Shown: one piece after another, positions 32,216 to 39,861 of the stretch | Layout of the letters: each line of letters opens with the position of its first letter | Position numbering within the stretch: position 1 is the stretch's first letter | NCBI GenBank assembly: GCA_965237875.1 | Contig: CBDEGP010000002.1 | Span: 124,001-188,000, forward strand | From: DAOUJI01 sp965237875 | Lineage (GTDB): Bacteria > Chloroflexota > Dehalococcoidia > Lucifugimonadales > JAGWBF01 | DNA length: 64,000 nucleotides | Reading direction: 5' to 3' | The notes under the pieces: model-generated | Database searches by the model: none | What the model saw: the letters and a program-made list of their open reading frames with translations, nothing else | What the model was told of the DNA's origin: nothing | Position numbers and translations under genes: made by a program

Positions 32216-35002
32216 TTACTCTGCTTGTACCAGGTCTCCCCAGTTCGACCCAGTCTTGACGTCCACCTTTAGAGGCACGGAGATGTCCATGGCGTTGGAC
32301 ATCTCCTCCAACGCGAGTGCAGTCACAGCTTTGACTTCACCGACGGGCGCCTCAAAGATGAGCTCATCATGGACCTGGAGGAGAAGTCTGGTCCGCAGCC
32401 CCGACTCGCTCAACCGCTTGTGCACCCTTATCATGGCCAGCTTCATAATGTCGGCGGCGCCTCCCTGGATGGGCATGTTCACTGCCGCTCTTTCCGCTCC
32501 CTGGCGCACGTTGAAATTGGACGCCTGCAGCTCAGGGATATAGCGCCGCCTGCCCAGAGGCGTGGCAACGTATCCTTCCAGGCGGGCCTGTTCCTTTACG
32601 GAGTCGAGGTAGTCCCGTATGCCTGGGTACTTTGAAAAGTAGTTGTCGATGAACTTCTGGCCTTCATCAGGTGAAAATTCCGTCTGCTGGGAGATGCCGA
32701 AGGGGGACAGCCCGTATATGACGCCGAAGTTTAGTATTTTCGAGATGCGCCGCATGTCCGAGGTGACGTTCTCAATGGGAACGTCGTACATAAGGGACCC
32801 TGTGGCTGAGTGGATGTCCTCACCCTTGTTGAAGGCTTCCAGCAAAGCCGCGTCCTGGGACAGATGGGCGAGGACTCTGAGCTCGATCTGGGAGTAGTCG
32901 GCTGAGAGCAGGGTCCAGTCCGGGACGTTCTCCGCGACGAACGCCCTGCGCACTTGCCTTCCCAAGCCCGTGCGCACCGGAATGTTCTGAAGGTTGGGGT
33001 CACTGCTGGAAATCCGCCCCGTGGATGAACCGGTCTGGTTGTATGAGGTGTGTATCCGACCCGTTCGGAGGTTGATCAGCTCGGGAAGTGAGTCCACGTA
33101 GGTGGACTTGATTTTGGAAAGCTGCCTGTATGCAAGCACTCCGTCTATGACAGGATGGGCGCCCCTCAGGGCCTCCAGAGCGCCTGCGTCGGTGGTGTAT
33201 CCGCCCGTCTTGGTCCGTTTCGTCTTGGGAAGTTGAAGCTCGTTGAAAAGCAGGTCGCTGAGTTGCTGGGGCGAGTTGATGTTGACGACGTGGCCCACGG
33301 AGTCGAATATCTCTTCCTCAACCCGCCGCAACTGCTGGGCCAGGTCTCTCGACATCTCATGGAGGGAGCCGACGTCAAGCCCGATGCCGTTGCGCTGCAT
33401 GTTCACCAGAATGGGGACAAGGGCCATCTCCACGTCGGCAAAAAGTTCCCATGTCCCGTCCCGTTTCAATTGCTGGTCGAACACCGTCCTCAGCCGGCCT
33501 GTGATGTCGGAGTCCGTGGTTGAGTAGACAGCGGCCCGTTCTATGGGCGCTTTGTCAAAGGTGATTTGCTTCCTTCCGGTCCCGATCAGGTCAGTGATCT
33601 CTTCCATCTCGACGTCGAGAATTTGCAGGGCGAGGTTCTTTAGCCCGATGGACTTGCGTCCCAGGAGATGGGCGGCGACCATGGTGTCGAAGTCCACGTT
33701 GGCGACTTTGACCCCCTGGTTGGCCAGGACGCTCAGATCATAGTTGGCGTTATGGGCGGTCTTGCCTGAACTTGGCGATTCCAGCACGGGGCGCAAGGCG
33801 GCCAGCGCCTCTTCCAAGGGGATCTGCTCGCCTTCTTGGTGAGCCAGAGGCACGTACCAACCCTTGCCGGGCGCCGTGGAAAAGCTTAGTCCCACGAGCT
33901 CCGCCGCCATGGGATCAAGGCCGGTGGTCTCCGTGTCAAAAGCGAAACTTTCCGACTCCGAGAGCTCTGCGACGAGTTGAGCCAACTTTTCCCTGGTGTC
34001 CACAACGGAGTAATCAGTAGACTCAGGTCCCGGGACTTCGGGGGAGGGTTCCTCCATTAAAGGGGGCTGGTTGGAATTCGGGACCCTGGACGCAATGGCT
34101 TTGCTGAAGTCGAACTCTCTGAAAAGCTCAATGACGTCCTTCCGGTCATATTTCCAGAACCGGCATTCGTCCAGGTCCAGGTTGACGGGAACGTCTCTGA
34201 CGATGGTGGCCAACTCCTTGCTCATGAAGGCCGTGTCTTTGTTTTCGCGTAAAGCCTCCCGCACCCTGGCCGGCTCAACTTGGGCAATGTTTTCGTAGAT
34301 GTTTTCTATGCTTCCGTGCTCGAGGACGAGCCTAATCGCTGTCTTGTCTCCTATCGCCGGAACGCCGGGAATATTGTCCGACGAATCGCCCTTCAGGGCC
34401 TTGAAGTCCGGCTGCTGTTCAGGAGTTAGACCGCCGAAACGGGCGCGGACCTCGGACTCGCCGTATACTTTGCGGTCCTGAATCGAGTGGAGGACCACTC
34501 TCACCCAGGGTGAAATGAGCTGGAAGGTGTCAGTGTCTCCGGTCATAATAACGGTTTCAATCCGCTGCTCTTCGGCGGACCTGGCCAGCGTCCCTATCAC
34601 GTCATCGGCCTCAAAACCTTCCTGCTCGAATATGGGCACTTTGAATGCCCGCATCAATTCTTTTACACGTTCGAATTGGTGGCGAAGCTCGAGAGGAGTG
34701 GATGGCCTGTGGGCCTTGTATGCCGGAAATTGCAAGCTTCTGAAAGTAGGCGCAGGCAGGTCGAATGCGATGGCGCAGTGGGTGGGAGACCATTCTTGGA
34801 CTGCCCTGAGAAAGGCGTTGGCGAATCCGTAAACGGCTGTAACGTCCTCCCCGGTCTTTCCTACGGTCAGGTGTTGTCTGACGCTGATGGCGTGGTAAGC
34901 TCTATGCACCTGAGCATGGCCGTCGATGATCATAAGCAACGGCTTGTCGTTGGGCGCGAGCATCGGCAAGGTTCCGGGATCGCCGCGGTGTCGCAGGGCC
35001 AA
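32216..35002 (-). CDS. polA: DNA polymerase I
   Basis: This 928-residue A-family polymerase is used in repair and Okazaki-fragment processing. The N-terminal 5'-3' exonuclease has EQEGFEADDVIGTLA and MTGDTDTFQLI. The middle 3'-5' exonuclease keeps the DTETTGLDP acidic pair, so proofreading may be functional. The polymerase shows DYSQIELRVLAH, RRISKILNFGVIYGLSPFG and QVHDELIFEAP. The likely start is either 35002 or the Met 13 residues in (34963, MLAPNDKPLL), which is where homologues begin. A TATAAT (35066-35071) is upstream on its strand. dnaE follows. Confidence 0.97.
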   Translation of the reverse strand: MALRHRGDPGTLPMLAPNDKPLLMIIDGHAQVHRAYHAISVRQHLTVGKTGEDVTAVYGFANAFLRAVQEWSPTHCAIAFDLPAPTFRSLQFPAYKAHRPSTPLELRHQFERVKELMRAFKVPIFEQEGFEADDVIGTLARSAEEQRIETVIMTGDTDTFQLISPWVRVVLHSIQDRKVYGESEVRARFGGLTPEQQPDFKALKGDSSDNIPGVPAIGDKTAIRLVLEHGSIENIYENIAQVEPARVREALRENKDTAFMSKELATIVRDVPVNLDLDECRFWKYDRKDVIELFREFDFSKAIASRVPNSNQPPLMEEPSPEVPGPESTDYSVVDTREKLAQLVAELSESESFAFDTETTGLDPMAAELVGLSFSTAPGKGWYVPLAHQEGEQIPLEEALAALRPVLESPSSGKTAHNANYDLSVLANQGVKVANVDFDTMVAAHLLGRKSIGLKNLALQILDVEMEEITDLIGTGRKQITFDKAPIERAAVYSTTDSDITGRLRTVFDQQLKRDGTWELFADVEMALVPILVNMQRNGIGLDVGSLHEMSRDLAQQLRRVEEEIFDSVGHVVNINSPQQLSDLLFNELQLPKTKRTKTGGYTTDAGALEALRGAHPVIDGVLAYRQLSKIKSTYVDSLPELINLRTGRIHTSYNQTGSSTGRISSSDPNLQNIPVRTGLGRQVRRAFVAENVPDWTLLSADYSQIELRVLAHLSQDAALLEAFNKGEDIHSATGSLMYDVPIENVTSDMRRISKILNFGVIYGLSPFGISQQTEFSPDEGQKFIDNYFSKYPGIRDYLDSVKEQARLEGYVATPLGRRRYIPELQASNFNVRQGAERAAVNMPIQGGAADIMKLAMIRVHKRLSESGLRTRLLLQVHDELIFEAPVGEVKAVTALALEEMSNAMDISVPLKVDVKTGSNWGDLVQAE

Positions 35003-35065
35003 GCGTCCCCTCTATTCTTGGCGCTTCAGGGCCTCTTTAGAGTTTCCACCGGTGTCGTCACGCCC

Positions 35066-35071
35066 ATTATA
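35066..35071 (-). promoter_or_regulatory. Candidate -10 element upstream of polA
   Basis: A perfect TATAAT on the minus strand, 64-103 bases before the candidate polA starts (35002, 34963). No convincing -35 was found at normal spacing. Confidence 0.4.
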
Positions 35072-35123
35072 CACTAATGCAGCGTCCGGCCACTCCGGTT
35101 TCGTTAACATAACGTGACATGAA

Positions 35124-35158
35124 AACGCCTCCCTGCAATATGGCTGCAGGGAGGCGTT
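35124..35158 (-). terminator. Intrinsic terminator of the rsmD-coaD operon
   Basis: AACGCCTCCCTGCA (35124-35137) pairs perfectly with TGCAGGGAGGCGTT (35145-35158) around a 7-base loop. On the minus strand the stem is followed by TTTTC, so it should end transcription of rsmD-coaD-coiled-coil before polA. Confidence 0.88.
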
Positions 35159-35256
35159 GCAGACCTCTGATGTATAATTCCTTCACCCTGTCATTTCAGG
35201 CGCCGGGGCGCATTCCGGACGTGCTATGGGCTCGGAATGCTGTTTAGACTGCGGCG

Positions 35257-35742
35257 CTACACGTGGGCTGCGGAGGACAGGCTCTCTATGCCTCTCCTAA
35301 CCGATCCCAGGATCTGGGTCGCCTCTTTCTCCAAGCTCTTGAGTGACTGTATGACGTATACGTCGGAGTCAGAACGGGTCCTTCTGGACTCGATTTCCGC
35401 ATGATCGACCATGCGGCTGGCCTTCTGCTCCGCCTCTGCCACAAGGTCTTCCGACCGACGGCGCGCTACGACCAACAACTCGTTCTCTTCCAGCCTGGTG
35501 GCGTAGTCGTCCTCGGCTTCGTTCCTAATTCGGCGGGCTTCGATCTGCGCCTGGGCGAGGATGGAATCTTTCTTTTCGATCACTTCCTGCGCTGCCCGCA
35601 TGTCCTGGGGTATGGCCAGTCTTAGTTGCTCAACCAGCTTGAGAAGCTTGTCCTCTTCCACGATTCGCGCCTTGGTCCCTGGCATCCTCTTGGAGGTTTC
35701 CACCAGAGCTTCGACTCTATCGATGATATTGGTGATGTCCAT
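35257..35742 (-). CDS. Coiled-coil protein, DivIVA/V-ATPase-subunit-like
   Basis: This 161-residue acidic, highly helical protein carries a predicted long coiled coil from about residue 25 to 130 (KKDSILAQAQIEARRIRNEA, RRSEDLVAEAEQKASRM). The pattern resembles the DivIVA/GpsB or ATP-synthase b-like helical families, often annotated simply as an ATPase or hypothetical in Chloroflexota. No enzymatic motif is visible. It is third in an operon with rsmD and coaD, 27 bp after coaD, and followed by the terminator at 35124-35158. A role in cell shape or division is possible but unsupported. Confidence 0.75.
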   Translation of the reverse strand: MDITNIIDRVEALVETSKRMPGTKARIVEEDKLLKLVEQLRLAIPQDMRAAQEVIEKKDSILAQAQIEARRIRNEAEDDYATRLEENELLVVARRRSEDLVAEAEQKASRMVDHAEIESRRTRSDSDVYVIQSLKSLEKEATQILGSVRRGIESLSSAAHV

Positions 35743-35769
35743 GTCCCACTCCTTTTTGACGTAATGCTT

Positions 35770-36255
35770 CTATGGTCTGGAATCAAGTTTGGTTCTTACG
35801 GCTTCTATGACGTGGCCCGGCAGGAGATTGGATACGTCGCCATCAAGACCGATGACTTCTTTCAAAAGACTTGAGCTGACGTAGTGATATTGTAAGCTGG
35901 CCATCAGGCAGACCGTCTCAATGTCGGGCGCCAGCTTTTTGTTCATAAAGGCCATTTCAAACTCATACTCGAAGTCCGAACCTCGGCGAAGCCCCTTTAC
36001 TATGGCTTTAGCGCCGAGGCGCCTGGCCGCTTCTACGACCAGACCGCTAAAGGCTTTAACCTCCACGTTGGGCATGTGGTGTACCGCCGTGCGGAACAGT
36101 TCTACTCGCTCCTCGGTGTTGAACATGAGCCGTTTGCTGGGTGTGTCATAAACTGCGACTATTACTTTCTCGAAGATGTTCGATGCCCGAGTGGCCACGT
36201 CGACGTGCCCCAGGGTAACCGGGTCGAAGGAGCCAGGGTACAGGGCAACGGCCAT
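35770..36255 (-). CDS. coaD: Pantetheine-phosphate adenylyltransferase
   Basis: This 161-residue enzyme catalyses the fourth step of CoA synthesis, 4'-phosphopantetheine plus ATP to dephospho-CoA. The nucleotidyltransferase start ALYPGSFDPVTLGHVDVATR (T/H-x-G-H type) and LRRGSDFEYEFEMAFMNKKL are diagnostic, with ISSSLLKE replaced by YVSSSLLKEV near the C-terminus. Start codon directly abuts the rsmD stop, and the pairing rsmD-coaD is common in bacteria. coaE, the last step, is encoded at 52477. Confidence 0.97.
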   Translation of the reverse strand: MAVALYPGSFDPVTLGHVDVATRASNIFEKVIVAVYDTPSKRLMFNTEERVELFRTAVHHMPNVEVKAFSGLVVEAARRLGAKAIVKGLRRGSDFEYEFEMAFMNKKLAPDIETVCLMASLQYHYVSSSLLKEVIGLDGDVSNLLPGHVIEAVRTKLDSRP

Positions 36256-36807
36256 TTAACGCCCTCCTTTCGAATAAAAGTCCACCATGCTGTCCCCGTA
36301 ACGGTGGCTGCTTATTCTTTCCATGTTTGTGTACCGGTCCATCAGGGCCAATCTCTTGGAATGTCCGACCACCAAAGTTGCGTTTTCCTCCAGGAGGTCT
36401 GAGTCTCCCAGTGCGTTCAGGACCTCGCCCACCGTCTGGAGCTTGTACGGAGGGTCCATCAACACCAGCGAGTAGACGCCCTCCATGTTTTCCAGGGCTC
36501 TGGCAACCTCCAAGCAGTGCACTTTCGCCCTGTCGCTTATCCGCACGGTTTCCAGGTTCTGCTTGAGAGCTTCACATTGCCTGGGATGCCTCTCTACGAA
36601 ATCCACCCATTCAACTCCACGACTCAGCGCCTCTATGCCCAGGGAGCCGGACCCCGCGTATAGGTCCATTGCGCGCCGGTGGTTGATGTCCAGGGGCCCC
36701 AGGATGTTGAAGATAGCTCCCCTCACCAACTCAGAGGTGGGTCTCACTCCCGGGGCCGCAACGCCTTTCAGGCGTCTTCCTTTGAAGGCCCCTCCGCCCA
36801 CTCGCAT
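36256..36807 (-). CDS. rsmD: 16S rRNA (guanine(966)-N(2))-methyltransferase
   Basis: This 183-residue Rossmann methyltransferase modifies G966 of 16S rRNA in the 30S subunit. It has MRVGGGAFKGRRLKGV, RPTSELVRGAIFNIL, SAM-binding DLYAGSGSLGIEALSRG and the catalytic LMDPPYKLQ (D/N-PPY). It is the first gene of the operon with coaD; the region upstream is a 640-bp intergenic stretch that also holds an inverted-repeat element and the thiG riboswitch on the other strand. Confidence 0.95.
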   Translation of the reverse strand: MRVGGGAFKGRRLKGVAAPGVRPTSELVRGAIFNILGPLDINHRRAMDLYAGSGSLGIEALSRGVEWVDFVERHPRQCEALKQNLETVRISDRAKVHCLEVARALENMEGVYSLVLMDPPYKLQTVGEVLNALGDSDLLEENATLVVGHSKRLALMDRYTNMERISSHRYGDSMVDFYSKGGR

Positions 36808-37003
36808 AATTCCGGTAGTATACAGGCGTCGCTGACGGAGGGTAAAGGCGATGTCAAAGCCAATTTCGCCGTTTTCTTAGATTATTCCGAAATACGTCCG
36901 TATGCCTGACGTATGGCTGCGGGAATGCCGGCGCTGGACGCGGAGGCGGGGAAGGGGCCCAAATCCACCATCTGATATGTGCAGTCGGGGTCAAGCGCCC
37001 CCG

Positions 37004-37164
37004 GTCATTCCGAACGGAGCAGAGCGCAGTGAGGAATCTGAAATCCATGTCCACAACCCCAGGCAGTCGAGGAATGCAACGCCCGGAATCGAAGTCGCTT
37101 TCGCTGGAGCGGCGCCGTGACTCCCGACAACGCCCTTAAATTCCTCACTGCGTTTCGGAATTGG
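37004..37164. repeat. Inverted-repeat (MITE-like) intergenic element
   Basis: The left end has ATTCCGAA (37007-37014) and CGCAGTGAGGAAT (37025-37037). The right end has ATTCCTCACTGCG (37140-37152) and TTCGGAAT (about 37154-37161). The 13-bp arms are perfect complements 102 bp apart and the outer 8-bp arms also pair. No coding capacity is seen inside. It occupies the middle of the otherwise gene-free 36808-37227; the rest of that stretch shows nothing recognisable. Confidence 0.7.
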
Positions 37165-37227
37165 GGAGCGTGTTGGTATGGCATGTGGCCTATATTAGAC
37201 GGTGATTGGGGGAAGGGGCGCCGCTCG

Positions 37228-37257
37228 TTGACTTGGCTGCGGCTCCCGTGCTAATGT
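37228..37257 (+). promoter_or_regulatory. Predicted promoter of the thiG operon
   Basis: -35 TTGACT (37228-37233), 18-bp spacer, -10 TAATGT (37252-37257). Start near 37264 is about 20 nt before the TPP riboswitch. Confidence 0.6.
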
Positions 37258-37285
37258 GGTTTCCAGCAAAGCCCCAGTCCAACAT

Positions 37286-37378
37286 TCCAATTCGGGAGCT
37301 TGGGAAGCCAGGCTGAGAGGGTGGCCGATTCGTCACCGACCGTCCAAACCTGATCCGGGTAATGCCGGCGAAGGGAAG
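37286..37378 (+). promoter_or_regulatory. TPP riboswitch (THI element)
   Basis: The conserved aptamer cores are readable: GGCTGAGAGGG (37311-37321) and ACCTGATCCGGGTAATGCCG (37348-37367) followed by GCGAAGGGAA. These are the pyrimidine- and pyrophosphate-binding helices of the thiamine-diphosphate aptamer. It precedes thiG-thiE-thiS and is followed at once by a terminator hairpin, so TPP is expected to shut off thiazole synthesis by premature termination. Confidence 0.95.
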
Positions 37379-37400
37379 AGACGCGGAACCGGAAGCCACT

Positions 37401-37435
37401 GCCGCCAGGCGTCCCCTGGCGGCTTTGTTATTGTC
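37401..37435 (+). terminator. Riboswitch-controlled terminator
   Basis: GCCGCCAGG (37401-37409) pairs with CCTGGCGGC (37415-37423), followed by the T-rich CTTTGTTATTGT. The thiG Shine-Dalgarno AGGGAGG (37439-37445) lies immediately after it. It is the likely expression platform of the TPP aptamer. Confidence 0.85.
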
Positions 37436-37450
37436 TAAAGGGAGGCAGAT

Positions 37451-38242
37451 ATGGACGACCCTCTTATCATCGCTGGGAAGGAATTCAGCTCCCGTCTCAT
37501 ACTCGGCACGGGACGCCATCGCACCAATGAAGAAATGGTCGAGTCCGTTGAAAAATCGGGTACGGAAATGGTCACCGTAGCCATCCGCCGCCTCGACCTG
37601 GACGATCCCAACAAGAAGACCATCCTGGACTACATCGACTGGACCAAGTACCAAATTCTGCCCAACACCGCCGGATGCCGGACGGTGGAAGAGGCGCTGT
37701 TTATCGCCAAGCTGGGCCGCTCCGTGAGCAATTCCAACTGGGTGAAGCTGGAGGTTATACCCGACCCCAAGTATCTTCTCCCCGATCCCATAGGCACTCT
37801 GGAAGCCGCCGAGAAGCTGGTGTCCGAGGGCTTTGTCGTGCTGCCCTATATCCACGCCGACCCGGTTTTGGCCAAAAGGCTGGAGGAAGCCGGGTGCGCC
37901 ACGGTCATGCCCCTGGGTTCGGCCATAGGCTCCGGCCAGGGGATTCACACGGCGGAAGAAATTCGGATAATCATAGAGCAGGCGAACATCCCTGTGGTCG
38001 TGGACGCCGGCCTAGGGGTGCCCTCCGACGCATCCCAGGCGTTGGAAATGGGCGCCGACGCCGTGCTCGTGAACACCGCCATCGCCCAAGCCCTAGACCC
38101 CGGCAAGATGGGTGAGGCGTTCAAGAAGGGCGTCGAGGCGGGCCGGATGGCTTACCTGGCGGGGCGCATACCAAAACAGGCGTATGCCGCTGCGTCCAGC
38201 CCCACGGAGGACGTGCCCCAGCCGATGGGAGTCACCGGCTAG
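37451..38242 (+). CDS. thiG: Thiazole synthase
   Basis: This 263-residue TIM-barrel enzyme forms the thiazole phosphate moiety of thiamine from deoxyxylulose phosphate, dehydroglycine and ThiS-thiocarboxylate. It shows FSSRLILGTGRH, the Schiff-base region EMVTVAIRRLD, VKLEVIPDPKYLLPD, VMPLGSAIGSGQGI and VVDAGLGVPSDA (phosphate binding). The ATG at 37451 has AGGGAGG five bases upstream. It is the first gene of a three-gene thiG-thiE-thiS operon under the TPP riboswitch. ThiF and a glycine oxidase are not nearby. Confidence 0.97.
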   Translation: MDDPLIIAGKEFSSRLILGTGRHRTNEEMVESVEKSGTEMVTVAIRRLDLDDPNKKTILDYIDWTKYQILPNTAGCRTVEEALFIAKLGRSVSNSNWVKLEVIPDPKYLLPDPIGTLEAAEKLVSEGFVVLPYIHADPVLAKRLEEAGCATVMPLGSAIGSGQGIHTAEEIRIIIEQANIPVVVDAGLGVPSDASQALEMGADAVLVNTAIAQALDPGKMGEAFKKGVEAGRMAYLAGRIPKQAYAAASSPTEDVPQPMGVTG

Positions 38243-38244
38243 CC

Positions 38245-38928
38245 GTGGCCCTCGGACTTCCCTTCCCTGCCCTGTGTCTCGTCACCGACCGCCGGATATG
38301 CGGCGGCGACTGCGGCGAGCTTGTCGAGCGTGTAAAACTGGCGGTGGACGGGGGCGTAAACTTGGTCCAACTGCGGGAGAAGGAGATGGCCGGCGGTCCC
38401 CTCTTGGAGCTTGCCCACAAGCTCAGGGATGTCACCGCGGGACGGGCGTTGTTTGTCGTGAACGAAAGGGTGGACATAGCGTTGGCGTCGGGGGCCGACG
38501 GCGTCCAACTTGGAGAGGACGCCATGCCGGTCGAGGCGGTGTGCAGGCTTGCGCCCAAAATCCTCATAGGACGCTCGGTGCACGACCCTCAGAGAGCGGC
38601 ATCGGCCGAGAACGCAGGGGCCGATTTTCTGGTGGCGGGGACCATTTATAGCTCCCCGTCCCATGCCGACGGCAACCCCGCAGGTCCCCAACTCATTAGG
38701 TCCATAAGGGCCGAGTCCGGGCTGCCGATATTGGGAATCGGCGGGGTGACGGCTGAAAACGCGGGGGAAGTCATGGGCGCCGGCGCTTCCGGAGCGGCGG
38801 TCATCAGCGCGATCCTGGCGGCTGAGAGTCCCGAGAAGGCTGCGAAGGCTCTGATGGGCGTCATGGAAAAGGCCGTGCAGGGCGATGCGGCGCCTGTCCA
38901 AGCCGGCGGGACGGGGCGGCTGCGATGA
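38245..38928 (+). CDS. thiE: Thiamine-phosphate synthase
   Basis: This 227-residue TIM-barrel enzyme joins thiazole phosphate and HMP-diphosphate to give thiamine phosphate. Motifs: LCLVTDRRICG, GVNLVQLREKEM, FVVNERVDIALASGADGVQL, GRSVHDPQ, FLVAGTIYSSPSH and GIGGVTAEN. The GTG start lies two bases after the thiG stop, and the stop overlaps the thiS start (ATGA). It completes the thiazole branch; the HMP branch is not in the window. Confidence 0.95.
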   Translation: MALGLPFPALCLVTDRRICGGDCGELVERVKLAVDGGVNLVQLREKEMAGGPLLELAHKLRDVTAGRALFVVNERVDIALASGADGVQLGEDAMPVEAVCRLAPKILIGRSVHDPQRAASAENAGADFLVAGTIYSSPSHADGNPAGPQLIRSIRAESGLPILGIGGVTAENAGEVMGAGASGAAVISAILAAESPEKAAKALMGVMEKAVQGDAAPVQAGGTGRLR

Positions 38929-39134
38929 TCAGCCTGACGGTAAACGGCAAGCCCAGAGACGTTGACGACCCATTAGACCTGGTCAGTTTCCTTCTGAGTT
39001 ACAACGTCAACTTGGAGCACGTGGCGGTGGGCTACAACGGCGAGGTCCTTGAGAAGGAACATTACTCGCAGGTCACTCTGAAGCCGGGGGACGTGCTGGA
39101 GATAGTCCGTCCGGTCGGCGGCGGGCGGGTCTAA
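38925..39134 (+). CDS. thiS: Thiamine biosynthesis sulfur carrier protein, with two extra C-terminal residues
   Basis: This 69-residue ubiquitin-fold carrier brings sulfur as a C-terminal thiocarboxylate to ThiG. It matches in VNGKPRDVDDPLDLVSFLLS, VAVGYNGEVL and LKPGDVLEIVRPVGGG. The expected terminal Gly-Gly is followed by Arg-Val in the reading frame, so a processing step or a functional variant would be required. It overlaps thiE by four bases and converges with a 4-bp overlap on the isochorismatase-family gene. Confidence 0.9.
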   Translation: MISLTVNGKPRDVDDPLDLVSFLLSYNVNLEHVAVGYNGEVLEKEHYSQVTLKPGDVLEIVRPVGGGRV

Positions 39135-39661
39135 CCGGCGCCTACGACGCTGGCCCCTAGAATCTTCTCCAGGTGTTGAAGGGCCCATTCATGTGCCGCA
39201 GGATCAAAGCTGGCCACGCAGTCCCTGGGCGCTTCCACGGTGTAGTCGCGGTTTCTGGCGTCCGACGCTGTGTGAAGAACGCAGATGTCGGTGCACACTC
39301 CGCACAGGATGAGCTTGTCGGGGGCCAAGTCCTCCAACCTCTTCTCCAGGTCGGTGGCGAAAAAGGCGCTGTACCGGTTCTTGGGCACCAGGGCGCCCGG
39401 CTCAACGAACGCCGCCAACTCATCGATCACTTCAGTTTCCGCGGTCCCCTTGATGCAGTGAGGCGGAAACATCAGGAACTCCAGGTCGTCGGGTTCGTGG
39501 TTGTCGCACACGAACAGGATGGATGAACCGGCTTCCTTTTCCCGCTGTAGAAGGCCGGCCACCTTTGGGATGATACGCCGGGAGTGGTCGCCGCAATAGA
39601 GGTTGTGGCCGGGCTCCAGGAACCCTCTAACCATGTCGATCACTACAACTGCGTTGACCAT
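39131..39661 (-). CDS. Isochorismatase-family cysteine hydrolase (nicotinamidase-like)
   Basis: This 176-residue hydrolase is of the nicotinamidase/isochorismatase fold. It has NAVVVIDMVRGFLEPG (catalytic Asp), the central Lys region PKNRYSAFFATDLEK and GVCTDICVLHTASDAR with the nucleophile Cys. The start at ATG 39661 is preferred because CCAGGAGGAC is eight bases upstream and homologues start at this point; the frame is open another 40 codons. Nicotinamide, or another cyclic amide, is a candidate substrate; the metal-binding His triad was not checked. It is divergent from the Ldh2 gene. Confidence 0.86.
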   Translation of the reverse strand: MVNAVVVIDMVRGFLEPGHNLYCGDHSRRIIPKVAGLLQREKEAGSSILFVCDNHEPDDLEFLMFPPHCIKGTAETEVIDELAAFVEPGALVPKNRYSAFFATDLEKRLEDLAPDKLILCGVCTDICVLHTASDARNRDYTVEAPRDCVASFDPAAHEWALQHLEKILGASVVGAG

Positions 39662-39861
39662 CGGTTGTCCTCCTGGAGGGATGGCATAAGCGTATATGCT
39701 GACGTTGGAGATTTCAACACGCCCCGGTTGTATCCGGTGCATCATAGAACAGAGCGTCGGGCTGCGGAGGTTCGTTGTCAAGCAGCCCGTGCGGTTGTAG
39801 TATTTACGGCAGAACGTTCTCTGGAAGTCAACTTGGCCGGCCTAACGGGAAAGGAGCCCTG

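Noticed and set aside
30100..32259. 719-codon open frame on the plus strand over dnaE
   Set aside because: It lies wholly opposite the real dnaE frame, has no family motifs and no ribosome site; long antisense frames are expected in GC-rich genes.
36808..37450. A small gene in the large intergenic region
   Set aside because: Short frames there have no ribosome site or family match and overlap the inverted-repeat element and riboswitch.
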